In this document: positions 22,787 to 34,008 of the stretch, piece by piece | Numbering within the stretch: position 1 is the first letter of the stretch | How the letters are laid out: every line of letters starts with the position of its first letter | Source: Leptodontidium sp. MPI-SDFR-AT-0119 | Lineage: Eukaryota > Ascomycota > Leotiomycetes > Helotiales > Leptodontidiaceae | Assembly: GCA_020726505.1 (NCBI GenBank) | Contig: JAHLEZ010000047.1 | Coordinates: 124,001-188,000 of the forward strand | Reading direction: 5' to 3' | DNA: 64,000 nucleotides | Notes under the pieces: model-generated | Told to the model about the DNA's origin: nothing | Seen by the model: only the letters and a program-made list of their open reading frames with translations | The model's database searches: none | Position numbers and translations under genes: made by a program

Positions 22787-25700
22787 GCTTAGAGATGAAT
22801 ATATAAAATAGTTGATAGGAAATGTCATGCCATTATGATCAAGTGAATATGAGCCTTGTATTCTCCGACTGCATTCCATGGGGTATTCGAGGTTCTATAT
22901 AAACGCCACCAGCCCTTCCAAACACAGTAACCGGACAAGTCTCTTGTACAAAAAGATTCAGAGCAGTCAAGAGACCCCCACCCCTTTCAAACTATTAGAA
23001 AACTTATACGTTGGGACTGATCCGTCTGTGGCCCAGCAGGGACCCACTACGACTATTTTCGCTTCGTAAAGGAAGGAGGATATATGCTGCACTTCTAACG
23101 AATTCTACATCTCCCCTCTCACTGCTGTCAAAGTCTTTTTCGTTGTCAAAAACTGTGCTAACGTCGGAAAGAGATGATTATACATGGTAATGGCGATAAT
23201 AATGAACTGATGGTTCGGAAAAGGGGACGGGCCATTTAATGAAAGCCAAGATACCCTGACCGTATTGGGCTTCTTGACTGACCAAGCCTTCATTGTCTCG
23301 CGATCTGCCTGCAGGTGTTCCAAAACAGGAGTCTAAGTCTCCTCCAACTACACAGACTTCTCCATGCGCTGAATAGCTCTAAACTTCTCGCCCTTTTTGC
23401 TTGTCTCCTTAAGTATGTCTTTCTAGGGGGTATACTTTGAACGATACCGAAAGGCCTCTATTTATTCATATAAAAATGGCTAAATTCGGTATCATATAGT
23501 ACCAGTACTTCGATTACTTGAGCTCTTTGAGTCAGCATGATTAATTCAGCTAGCAAAGACCCTCGGGACAGGATACGAATACACCAGTTGATGCTCTTAC
23601 CAAGGCGGGCAGGAAATAACAAGCTTTCATCAGCCTATCTTGGGAGAAGAAATGGGAATGGGGGGTGAACTTTTGTTGATGCTACTCAAAAGTCTCTGAC
23701 ATAAATTGAGATTGAAATCAAGTCTTACGACTGCAGAGGACGAAACAAAAAGTACGAGAGCACAGGATTGAAGTGGACGGCGGTTTGTAAACCTGGGACT
23801 GCCAAATCTTTGATAATGGTCTTGAAAGCGATCTACCCACAGAGGAAGAGGAGGAAACAATCGAGGGTTGGATTCGTTTTCTGTGGTAATAATTGTATGT
23901 TAACCCCTTTGCTACCATTGATTCTTTTACTGTCAAGTTTGACCTAAGTTTCATTGATGTAGTCCTACTTTCTACCTCGGCCTATTTGGACAACCTGGCA
24001 TGAAGGGTTGTCCAAGTTACATCTCGCAGCACCAACTAAGTTATTGAGCGTATTAACAGCGCCTTAAAGCTGGTCATCATACCACACAGGCCTTGGATCG
24101 TAGGAGATTCTGCTCTTTCGTTCTGTGATCATGCAAATTATTGCATTCTTCTATTTATACCCCTCCGCGAGCGAATATTCCCCAGTTTCGATGAACTTCT
24201 TCCTCTTCATCTTCTTCCCCACCATAAGAACAAGGCATCCTCAAACTGGCTTGAATCCACTCTAGTCATGTATTCCCAACTTTGAAGGCCTGATAAATAT
24301 AAAAAATCCTTCTTCCACAGAAGCTTGCAAGCAGAGTCGGAGCAGATTCCCCCAAGACGTGGAAACATGGAGCACTTTGAGGTTGAGAGGCTACATTTTT
24401 AAGCACGACGAGATTAGCGTGTTGCAAAAATCCCAACGAAGTGTTGTTTACGGTTTATGAAGCAGGCAAGAACATTAGACCAGGGCGAAATTTTGAGAGG
24501 TTCTTGGATATGTATCAAGTGTCGTTACCAACTTCCCTATCGCTGCCAAAGAAACTACCTACTGTCGAGTTTATCTTCCTAGCTTTCCACCACGTGCATA
24601 AAACACAGCAGATCGTAGACCAGCTACATTTACCTGCATGTTAGTACATTACAGGGTGTTTGGTGCCTACTTACAAATCTGAGAATTATATACTCTACAA
24701 TCCTGCAAAGCCATGAGATTACAGCCTCTGATTCTTCTGACTGCAATTTACATGAAAGAACTTCTTATTAATTGCGATCCGTTCGTTTCATGGTGCTAGG
24801 AGATATCACCATGAATGTATAAATAAAGTCAAGGATTCTGGGGTGAAGTGATGCAAAACTGAGATCCGCTACTGAAGAGAAGCGCATTGGGAAGTTGAGT
24901 CAGCCGGTGTTACACAGTTCGGAAGAAGAGACTTTTGCCGAAATTGCGATCGAGACAGTGGAGGAGTTGAGCAGAATCTGTACGCAGAACACTATGTGGA
25001 ACAGTGGAGTGGAATTCCCTTTTCATAATTGCTTTTTAAGATTTGGGAAAGTGTTGTTGCCATCTCTTCAGCCGCCGTCATGTTCCTTGACTACTGCCAT
25101 CTTCAACACCTCGCCGCAGAAGAATCTAGAGTTTCGTATCTCTATGAAGTAATTACCTTTCTAAATTTCTAGATCTCTGAAAATGACCACAGACAGGAAT
25201 AAGGAATGAGCGTTAAATCCTCGAAATCCATGGCCAACACAATATTCTCTAGCCTCAGATGGGGCCAACTCGAACATAGGTGTTGGTGGCATGTTGGATT
25301 AATGTACGAGAAAGAAAGAAATTCAATGATCGTTGCATATCTATCTATCTATACCTCCCTACCTACCAAGCTAGCTACACATTTCTGTAAACTTGCCCAC
25401 ACCCTTGACGTGAATGGTTCTAATTCCAAGTGGTGGAAGTGAATCGATCACATCAAACAAAACCCAATCAAGTAAGTGAAACTCGCAGGCGAATGCACAC
25501 TACACAGTTCCCACATGCCTGAAAGTTCCATATGAGATATATATATATATATATGTAAACTTATGGAACCCCTCTGACCAAACATGTAAGAGACGCGATG
25601 CTATCGAACTAAAACCTTGGAGTTATTTCACTTCATCTTGGCAGATTTGTAGTCTTGTATCGTCTTCGGCTTCGGCTTAAAGCACGAGCATAATTTTCCG

Positions 25701-26289
25701 GAAGGGGAGGAATCCCTCCTCTCCCTCATCTTGAACCAAAGAGAAAACCATCCCATCAAGTAAAGTAAGGCAATACAACGAACGACAACACATCTTGATT
25801 GCCAAATGGTATTTACTGTCACCACCTCATCCACCGTCAACTACTCTCCATCACCGCTTACCTATACTCTTCCTTGCCATACTTCCCGTCATCTAGCAAA
25901 TTAGTCCATATCAAATGAAACACACTCAATAACCACCAAAAAAGCGAACATGTGACCCACGAAAATGGAGGTCGATCCCTGAATCTGACTCGGAGAACAT
26001 CACCCGCTTCCATGCTCTCTGGTTTTGATTGTCTCTTTGCGTGTTGATGGAATCGGAGGGCTTGGTGAGGCTTTTGTATCGCAAGTCAAGGAGTGTACTC
26101 TGACTGTACCTCGTTCCGGTTCCGTCCTCTAGAAGTGCATGTGGGAACTGAAAACCAAACGAACGGACGTCACTGAATGTGAACGAGAAATTTTCTATTG
26201 CACATCTACCAAAGAGCACCAAACTCCCCTTGACACCAATTACCCCCCCATGCCCCGCTCATTCAGTATCCCATACCACCAGATCTCAC
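22787..26289. other. Gene-poor intergenic region
   Basis: About 3.5 kb with stops in all frames and only short frames under 100 codons without family resemblance. A dinucleotide microsatellite lies near 25.5 kb. No transposon proteins were recognised. Confidence 0.45.
25537..25554. repeat. (AT)9 microsatellite
   Basis: An uninterrupted alternating AT run in intergenic DNA. Confidence 0.9.
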
Positions 26290-27541
26290 TCAATGACCAC
26301 CGGTAGTAGGCAATCCCAGCCCAACCTTAAAACTATCATAAATCAACCACTGGAACGCCGTGAGTGTACCAATCATCAAGATCCGAACCGGCAGACCATT
26401 CCACAGACCCTTGAAGCCAATATTCCCATAGATCCTTGTCATGGCTTTGCCAGCACCTTCGCCCTTCTTGCGGTCTGAGTTGAGTTTCGAGACCATGACG
26501 TCTGCGGGGTGAGAGACGACCGCGCAGCCTACACCGGCGATGTAACCGCCCAGGAAGGAGACGCCGGTTTGTTGGAGGCCGTTGTAGGAGGATTTGGGTT
26601 TTCCGAGGTAGTCGTAGATTGCGCTGACGGTTGTTTCGAAGGTTGCGAATTTTACCATGGTGTAGGGGATCTGGGTGGTTGTCAGTGCTGCGATTCATAA
26701 CAATTGGAGATGTAGGATCGTTGTTCCAGAAATATGTTTTCCGAAGACATGTCTGCGGATCACAGATCTGGGATCTTTGGGAGGGGGGTTCACGTACCTG
26801 ACGACCCCAGAGTGGGTAGAGACCTTTGTAGAGGCTAGTTGCAGTCAATTAGCATCATTCGCTGGTCCGATTACCCCAAAAGCAATATGGCGTGGAAGGG
26901 GAGTAAGGTAAACTCACCCAGCATAACCTTCCTCCTTAATAACCTTCCCCATGCCCTCCCTCAAACTATTCGCAAACGGCGGCAAAGTAGTCTGCATCCG
27001 AACTTTGATACTCTCAAACGGACACAAGGCAATATCCGCCAGGAACTCTGCACTCGCACTCGCAGCCAAGAAGACAGCCGTGGGATTCATGCCAGGGAAC
27101 ATCTTCTCTCCATATGTGTACTTGAAGACTTCATAGAAACCGTATTTTCCGCCTCCTTGGAAGCAGTATCCAACGAGTGTGGGGGACCAGCCGAAGAACA
27201 CTCCGCGGAGTCCTTCGCCTTTGTAGATTGTTTTCCAGGCTTGGACGTTCGATTTGTAGAGGGCGGAGTCGACTTGACGTCGGCATTTTACGAGATCGAG
27301 GGGGGTGACGGCTGTGTGTGTTGGTCCGCAGGCTGGAGAGGAGGTATTAGCCGTGTTTTAAATCATGAATGAGGTTTGGGGGAACTGAGTGTTGGGAGGG
27401 CAAGGAGAAGAAGGGAGAGGAGGAGAAGTCGGGAAAGGGTCATAGAATACCTATTATTCCACCCAAACCACACGCTAGGAAGTATTGTCCGCTATACAAT
27501 TCAATCTTCGGCTTCGGGAGGGCTTTCTCGAGTGTAGACAT
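26290..27541 (-). CDS. Mitochondrial phosphate carrier (Mir1/Pic2 type)
   Basis: Four exons on the minus strand: 27541-27451, 27332-26918, 26834-26798 and 26670-26290. The product has 307 residues, the usual length for the family. Three mitochondrial-carrier repeats carry signatures [25 protein letters not shown] and [12 protein letters not shown]; the third, with PADVMVSK, is characteristic of phosphate carriers, as is [13 protein letters not shown] after a short N-terminus ([15 protein letters not shown]). Function from family knowledge: inner-membrane import of phosphate with a proton for ATP synthesis, or, for Pic2-like members, copper and phosphate. Which paralogue this is cannot be decided by eye. 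The start was chosen at [18 protein letters not shown], directly before the first conserved segment. It looks intact. Confidence 0.93.
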
Positions 27542-28266
27542 CTTTGCAGTTGTTCAATTCCTCTCAATTGGCACAAATGAAGCTTATCGTAATCAACAAT
27601 TCGATATCGCGAGACAAGCTTTCTAACGTCCCGTCGTGGATCTTAGCTGAGATCAAATCAACAGCCCGCACAAATCAATTGGCACACACGAAGAAGGTAG
27701 AGTGGAGAGGGGAGTATATCTTCAAGATATTATTAAGAAAGAAAAAGGAAAAGCTTGGGGAGGAAGTGGTTTTGTATGTTGATGTTAGTCTACTCGTGCC
27801 GTTGCTTCCTTGATAAGGCGGCTCGGTTGCGCCGGAGCGCAGGGGAGCTCGAAGGTACGTCATTGGTGTGGGAGAATTCCGGAGGGTTTGCTGACTGTAC
27901 ACTGCGCAGGAGGATCTGGGGATTAGTGTAATTTTGGCTTCATGGTATTGCTGATGAGGAATTAGTAGAGTGGTGAATCACTATTTTAATGGGTTTGAAG
28001 CGTTGAGAGCAACGAAAACTGATTGTGTTTGGGTTTGCTATTTCTCGTGATTGGATCATCACGTGATTGCTCTCCTTTTGAGCTCGGCTATTTAAGGTGG
28101 AATGTTGACGCGAATAACAGCCGAGTACCACAACAATAAAACCTTGAATCGCAGCAGCCTAAGCATTGTGACCTCTACACCTGTATGTTTGAGAACTCTT
28201 CTCTCCCACAAAATGCACCCAAGTACAGCACCCTCTCACAATTTGCCAACCACCTACAAACACCAA

Positions 28267-28282
28267 CCCCCCCCCCCCCCCC
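28267..28282. repeat. C16 homopolymer
   Basis: Sixteen consecutive C just upstream of the candidate gene at 28307; prone to length error or slippage. Confidence 0.9.
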
Positions 28283-28306
28283 GATCCATAAATTCCACAA
28301 CAAAAC

Positions 28307-28956
28307 ATGCTAGCCCCCCCCAAAACCCCTTCCTCAGCCCCCCTCAACCCCCCTCATTCCTTCCAAGAACTCCTCCTCGATGCCCACGAGCGCCGCTTCC
28401 TAACTTACGACCCCTCGCCAATTCTCGCCTACCTAACAAGCTGCAAATCCCCCGCGTTCCGCATCACTCTAAATCACCACCCGATCATCTCAACTCCTAG
28501 AACTGGAATACCTATTACCTGTGCCGCTCACTTCTCACAGGAGCTGAACCTTCTCCAGTCCTCGCAGATGATGTCATGGATTTGTTGATCCATGAGTTGA
28601 TGCAGTTGCATGAGCCAAATTACCCGCCTCCTGCTGCTGTGGATGCGATTTGGAGGTTTAGTCCTGAGGGAAGTGCGATGAGGTGTTTGATGGAGGGGTT
28701 TATGTTGTGGCATATTCAGCAAGTTGGTCGGTTAAAAGGTAAGGCGGGAGGAGGACAGAATCTGTGGATAGAGAGGGCGGTTGTGAAGGTGTTGGACAAT
28801 AATGAGGGTTTGACGAGGAGTGTTGTTGAAACACAGAAAGTTGCGAAGGAGCAAGGAGAGAAGTTTGAGTTTCCTTTGACTGGCGTGTGGGAGAGGCCTT
28901 GTAAGTGGGATTGTCATACGGTGGCGGGAATGGAGTATGAATGTCCAGCTGAGTAG
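28307..28956 (+). pseudogene. Unrecognised gene with a frame break
   Basis: Two overlapping plus-strand frames look coding: about 28307-28480 (FQELLLDAHERRFLTY, ILAYLTSCKSPAFRI) and about 28500-28956 (ADDVMDLLIHELMQLHE, DAIWRFSPEGSAMRCLME). Moving from one to the other requires a frame change, and I find no in-phase GT-AG intron between them. The second part weakly resembles the C-terminal region after the BTB domain in fungal BTB/POZ proteins (a phrase like PEGSxMRxLxE), but the BTB core itself is not visible. Either a frameshifted gene or an unusual splice. No function is proposed. Confidence 0.35.
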
Positions 28957-30257
28957 AGGAACAGGGATTTGGACATGGAAATAGAGGAAAAGTAGGATAA
29001 AACTTAATACAAGGTTTACCGGTGGAAAGATTTTGCTCCGAGAAACATTTTCGGGAGATCAGACTTGCGCGCTGATGATCATCCGGGCTTCTGTGCGATC
29101 TATGTAATTATCTGGTGCCAAAAATGTGTGTGCCCTTTGCAAGCTGTAAGTGTCTGAGGAACTCCTGGGAATTGGGTATCGGTCACGTGACCTGACCAGA
29201 CATCCCTATGGGTTCATGCTCTACCTAGGTGGTGTCTGTTTAGACTCACCGCATTTGTGGTGTACTGATGATGAAAGCGCTATAGTCCCGCGATTGAGTG
29301 AATTGAAGAGATCAGACGTGCAAGCCTCGGGATGGATCGGGTACGTAGGTTGACCTGTCTTGTTGCTCCTAGAAGAACCTCTTATGTCCTAATATATATG
29401 AAGACGACTAAGAACACACATCTGAAGACTTTTAAGGTGGTATTTTCGTCGAATGTGATCTTGATGTAAGGAACAAACACTGCACTGGATCCGAGAGAAA
29501 GCAAGTAGCTAAGATTATGAGGCTTATCGCGAGTCGGGTGGATACGTGCTTCTTATGACAATACGACGAAGGTGGCAAGACTGGAGAGATTGACTATGGG
29601 GTAGATAGCTTACTTCGTTACCTTTTCATGGCATGTTTTTTAGTTGTTTTTAGAACATGTTTGGGAACAGGATGTTAAGCGAGGGACAGAAAAGGATTCG
29701 AAGATGTGGAAGAGAAGGGAAATAAAGCTTTCTTTCAAGACCTGAATATCACCAGATCTTCTAATCTCTTGGAAAGATCTAGCTGTCGGTTAATGTGTGC
29801 TTATGTGCTGTTGTGTCTGCAGACTGGAAGTATGGGCAAGGAGAATAATCCGAGTCACGTGGTACTGCCTTCATTAAGGTAGAGAAGTTTGATAAGGCAG
29901 TTTGTTGGGGTTGGGGATGGGATGAAGAGTGGTTTTATCTTAACTGTGGTAAGTCTACATTCTGGACTGGGCCTTGGCTCATCTAGAAGAGAAGAGGATT
30001 TGAGCATGCGCAGCCTCGTCGGGCTGAATTTGAAAGGAGCAACTCGGGCGTGGGTGCCGCTGGGTAGCTTGGAGGAAGCATGCATACCTGCTGCAGTGAA
30101 TGCACTCATGCAGTAGCGCTATACGCTGTACAGTTCAGCTTTGCGTGACTCGGAATACAAAAGATAAGAATCCCAAGTTCTACGCTTTGAAATTATACCT
30201 CTCTAACCTTCCCCTGCCTGATCTCTGTCGAACGATCCCCATCACCACGATATCACT
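28957..30257. other. Intergenic, no gene seen
   Basis: About 1.3 kb with no supported frame. A 75-codon plus-strand frame at 29889-30116 has no recognisable features. Confidence 0.45.
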
Positions 30258-32450
30258 ATGGCAGACCTAGACCCAGTCGCAGAAACTTTGCAAGATTACA
30301 CCACACCACATTCCTGTGCACACTGCTTATCAGTAATCCTCACGAGCAAACCACAAAACATCGCCGCGCAAGAAGCATATGGCGCAGGACTCCATCCCGT
30401 AATATCAGAAATGTGGCGAAGACGGTCACAGCCACGTCCTATCAACAACCGCGATGTATGGAATATGCAAACCATGAAAGAAATCAAGGGCTCGTCATTC
30501 CACTTGATCAGCGCGGCTGAAATGGAGAATGCTCTGCGCGAGGGGTGTGCATTCTTCAAATTTATCTTTTTTAAGTTTTATAAGCACCCGGGAAGGGTTG
30601 TTGAAAGCCCGAGACAGTCTGTGTTGAGTGTTTTGATGGATGAGGGTGGGAGTGTGCAGATGGGGATTTTTCATGATCTTGATAAAGATGAGGGGGGGGG
30701 GAAGTCTACTCGCAGACATTCCTATCAGAGAACGTTCGCGAAATTGATTTTCGCGCTTTTGTGGAGAGAGGTTCGTTCTTTGGAGTTGAATCTTTTCTTT
30801 GCTTTTTATGAAGAGTTCTTCCTTCGCCCTGTAAACCAAATGAGAGCATAACGAAGCTGTAGACGTGAAGTTGATAAAGCAGCCCGCTAACTTTGGTGGG
30901 TCTTTACTTTTAGGAGAAGAAGCACCGAATGGTTTGGTACTCGGTGCAAGTGTAGACATAAACAGCGATGAATCGTACGAGCGCGCAAATACCTGGCTGG
31001 AAACATCTATCTCTCAACATCCCGGGTGCCGAATCACCAGTCGATCATCAACGACTAAACATCCTGCTCGACTGCTCAAAATCCCCACTGGCGACAGAGG
31101 AGAGCGTGTGGTTTGTTTGATTAAGGTTGAGGCAGATTCCCAACCTTATACTGCATTATCGTATTGTTGGGGAGGTGAGCAGGAAGTCCAAACGACCAGA
31201 CGAAACACCGCGCTGCATTTCAGCGGTATTGGTATTGACGTCTTGCCAGCTACGATCCGAGATGCTATCACGGTGACTAGGAGACTCGGGTTGGAATATC
31301 TCTGGGTCGACGCCTTGTGTATAATCCAAGACGATGAGGACGATAAGGCTAGGGATATCGATAGTATGGCTGATATTTACGCGGGAACGGTAGTGGTTAT
31401 AGCCGCATCCAGAGCTCAGACTGTACATGATGGTTTTTTGAAGAGATTCCCCCCTTTTGGAACTGAGTACCCGAGGCAGGTATTTAGGGTTAAGTATGAT
31501 GATGGAGTTAGGATCAGTGATATTGTGCTGGCGCCTACTGTGAGATATGATACTGACTATCTCTCTGAACGCGGCTGGGCGTTTCAGGAACGGTTGTGCG
31601 CGAGACGGATTCTTAGATTTGGATCAAAGTGTGTGAGTTGGGGGTGCCACGAGACGGTTGTATGCGATAGGGAATATGAAGAGTGTGAAGCTTTCGGCGA
31701 GTCGTTGGCAGAGACTTGGCGCCGTGGGTGGGGTTGGTCGGATGCTTGGGAGTGGATAGTTTATCAATTCACGAAGCGGAAATTGACGATTCCTCAGGAT
31801 CGATTGAGAGCTGTTGCTGGGATTGCCGAGAGGATAAAAGAGCGGTTGATGGGGTATGGTGATGATGTGTATCTTGCTGGATTATGGGACCGAAGCTCCT
31901 GGAAGATATGCTGTGGTATGTGGACGCTATTTTGGACAGGCGGGCCTGCTCAGAGACGTATCTCGCACCAAGCTGGTCTTGGGCTTCAAATGCGCAACCT
32001 ATTTCTTGTCTAGTTTCACCGCATTTGGAAGTGTCGAGAGTGGCTATCATCAAGACCGGAGTGGAATATGCGTCGAAGCTTGGTACTTATGGTCTTGTTA
32101 CAAGCGGATACATCACCTTGCGTGGGCACGTCACACAAGGTTATTGGGCTCCTGAGGGTCCACTAAGCACCTTCAATGTGATGAGCGATGGAAAGGTTCC
32201 CAGTTCGCAGTTCACATTAGAAATCCATAGTGACGCAAAGGAAGACATTTCTGTGGATTCAGAACCTGTTTTCCTGGTGGTGCTGCTCTCGGATGAAGAG
32301 CTCTCAACAGCGGCTGGTCTTGTACTGCGAAAGTATCCAGATGGTAAATATTCCAGGTTGGGGATGTTTTATATTGGGTTTATATCTGATCCTACACCCA
32401 GTATTTCTGGCCTGGTTGAGGGGAATCAGGAAGATATCACCATTGTTTGA
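30258..32450 (+). pseudogene. HET-domain (heterokaryon incompatibility) gene, frameshifted
   Basis: The first exon starts at 30258 (MADLDPVAETLQ; HSCAHCLSV; LREGCAFFKFI), typical of the N-terminal part of HET proteins. An intron ends at the TTTTAG at 30913, after a GCTAAC branch site. The HET domain follows: YTALSYCWGG (31147-31176), LEYLWVDALCIIQDDE and MADIYAGTVVVIAAS. The conserved segment after YLAGLW changes frame near 31885: KLLEDMLWYVD and YLAPSWSWAS continue in another frame to the stop at 32450. No GT-AG intron explains this. A G10 run at 30692-30701 may hide a second indel: one extra G would open EVYSQTFLSENVREID and give an in-phase join to 30914. Function from family knowledge: HET proteins trigger cell death on non-self fusion. 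As assembled, the C-terminal third would not be made. Confidence 0.72.
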
Positions 32451-32512
32451 GAGAATGCAGGTATCAATGTTATGTCAAGGAACGGGACAGGCAGGACTGT
32501 TTTGAACACCTA

Positions 32513-32533
32513 TCTCTCGAGCGAAGCGAGAGA
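32513..32533. repeat. Short perfect hairpin after the HET gene
   Basis: TCTCTCG and CGAGAGA arms of 7 bp flank a 7-nt loop, followed by an A-run and a G-run. A related imperfect reverse-complement string (CTCGCTGCGCTC) lies near 32716. It may be part of a terminator or of a small degenerate element. Confidence 0.35.
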
Positions 32534-33032
32534 CGAAAAAAAATGTCCCCGGGGGGGGGAGGCCCGGCGCAGCGTCAGTCAATTCATTGTGACAGGTTAT
32601 TCTACAATACTTGTTTTGATATAGGTTGTACAATATCAGTTTACAGTGTAGTCAGTCAATCAGCTGGACTAGTTAGGCTTGTCTTTTCATGAGGGCAAGC
32701 CCTCAAACCCGCGGCCTCGCTGCGCTCGAAGTGAAGTGAAGTGCGTGAAGTGCGGCAAGGTGTAAGATGCATGTACGTACTCATGTGCTAGCTTGTTTAC
32801 ATTTTTATCAACAGTTCAAGCGAGGTTGGTTGGCCCTTTCAAGTTAGAGAATGGCTAGAACCACGTGAGCGAGCGTGAGTTGAGAAAAAGATCCCTAAGA
32901 GACTCCCTTGGCTCTCTTGATACTTGGAGATCATACATCGCCCTCTTTTAGACCTCGTAACTCTGAATATATTTCTTGTTTGTAGCCTACTTAGGTTATC
33001 TCTGGGTTATTTCGATTTGCCTCATAACTAAG

Positions 33033-33101
33033 GTACCTAGGTACTTAGCGAATACCCCGTGACCACTCACTCACCGACTCTCCCAAAAGGTACCTAGGTA
33101 A
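33033..33101. promoter_or_regulatory. Pair of GTACCTAGGTA palindromes upstream of the giant coiled-coil gene
   Basis: TACCTAGGTA occurs exactly at 33034-33043 (in GTACCTAGGTAC) and again at 33091-33100, 57 bp apart, about 0.9 kb before the ATG at 34009. The spacing and symmetry suggest paired binding sites; this is inference. Confidence 0.4.
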
Positions 33102-34008
33102 CTCCCTTACCTCCTTCAGTTCTTCCACGCATCCCATCCCATGCATCACATCCCATCACATATCATACCCACATATCAAAGACCCTCAATTTTATCAATC
33201 CAGCCACCGCCGACCACGATCACTGTACACTTCACACCGTCTGTCACACCGTCAGATGCAAGTATGCAGTAGGCATGCAGCATGGAGCATTGTGACGGGC
33301 GGGCGGCGCACGAGAAGGTTGGAAGGTGCATGAACCAGTGTTGTTAGTGTTCTCCGCTCGGATCCGTATGGCCGGGGAGGCTGGAAGTCAGGGCTGTTAC
33401 AGGCTGTGGACGGGGCAGCGGGCAGTCGTGGCAGGGCTTGGGTGCTTGGATGCAGGCCTGAAGTGGCTCCACTAGAGAGTGAAAAAAGAACCCGACAGGG
33501 CAGGGAAAGGGAAAGACAGCAGGGCACAGGGAGGGATGGATGGATAGATGGATGGATGGGGCAATGGAAAACAACTCATCACGCTGTTGTTGGCGTGTCA
33601 CGTTAGTCTGGGTTTTGTTTTGTTCCTTTTCTTTTCTTACTTTTCTTCATAACATCAACAACAACACGACACAACACGATACGGCATAATAGCTGCATAA
33701 ACTACGACGCGACAACACTCAACCTCGAGGCATTACGGAGTACTTGGTTATTGACCAATTGACCAATTGCTAATTGACTTATTCCTTGGATTGGATTGGA
33801 TTGAATTGGGATATTCAATCAATCTTTCCTCCCTCACTATCAAGTCACATACCGGACGCGACGGTATCATGCTTCACAGCGCATCTGCCCACAATTTCCG
33901 CCCTTGTTTTCCCTCGCATGAGACAGCGAGCATCAGCACCATAGCCACAGCCTTACTCACCTCACTCACCTCTAACCCCTCAAAAACACCCTCACAACCA
34001 CATCCAAG

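Noticed and set aside
22787..26289. Search for transposon proteins, long terminal repeats or CRISPR-like arrays
   Set aside because: Only microsatellite and homopolymer runs were seen; no regularly spaced repeats, integrase or transposase motifs.
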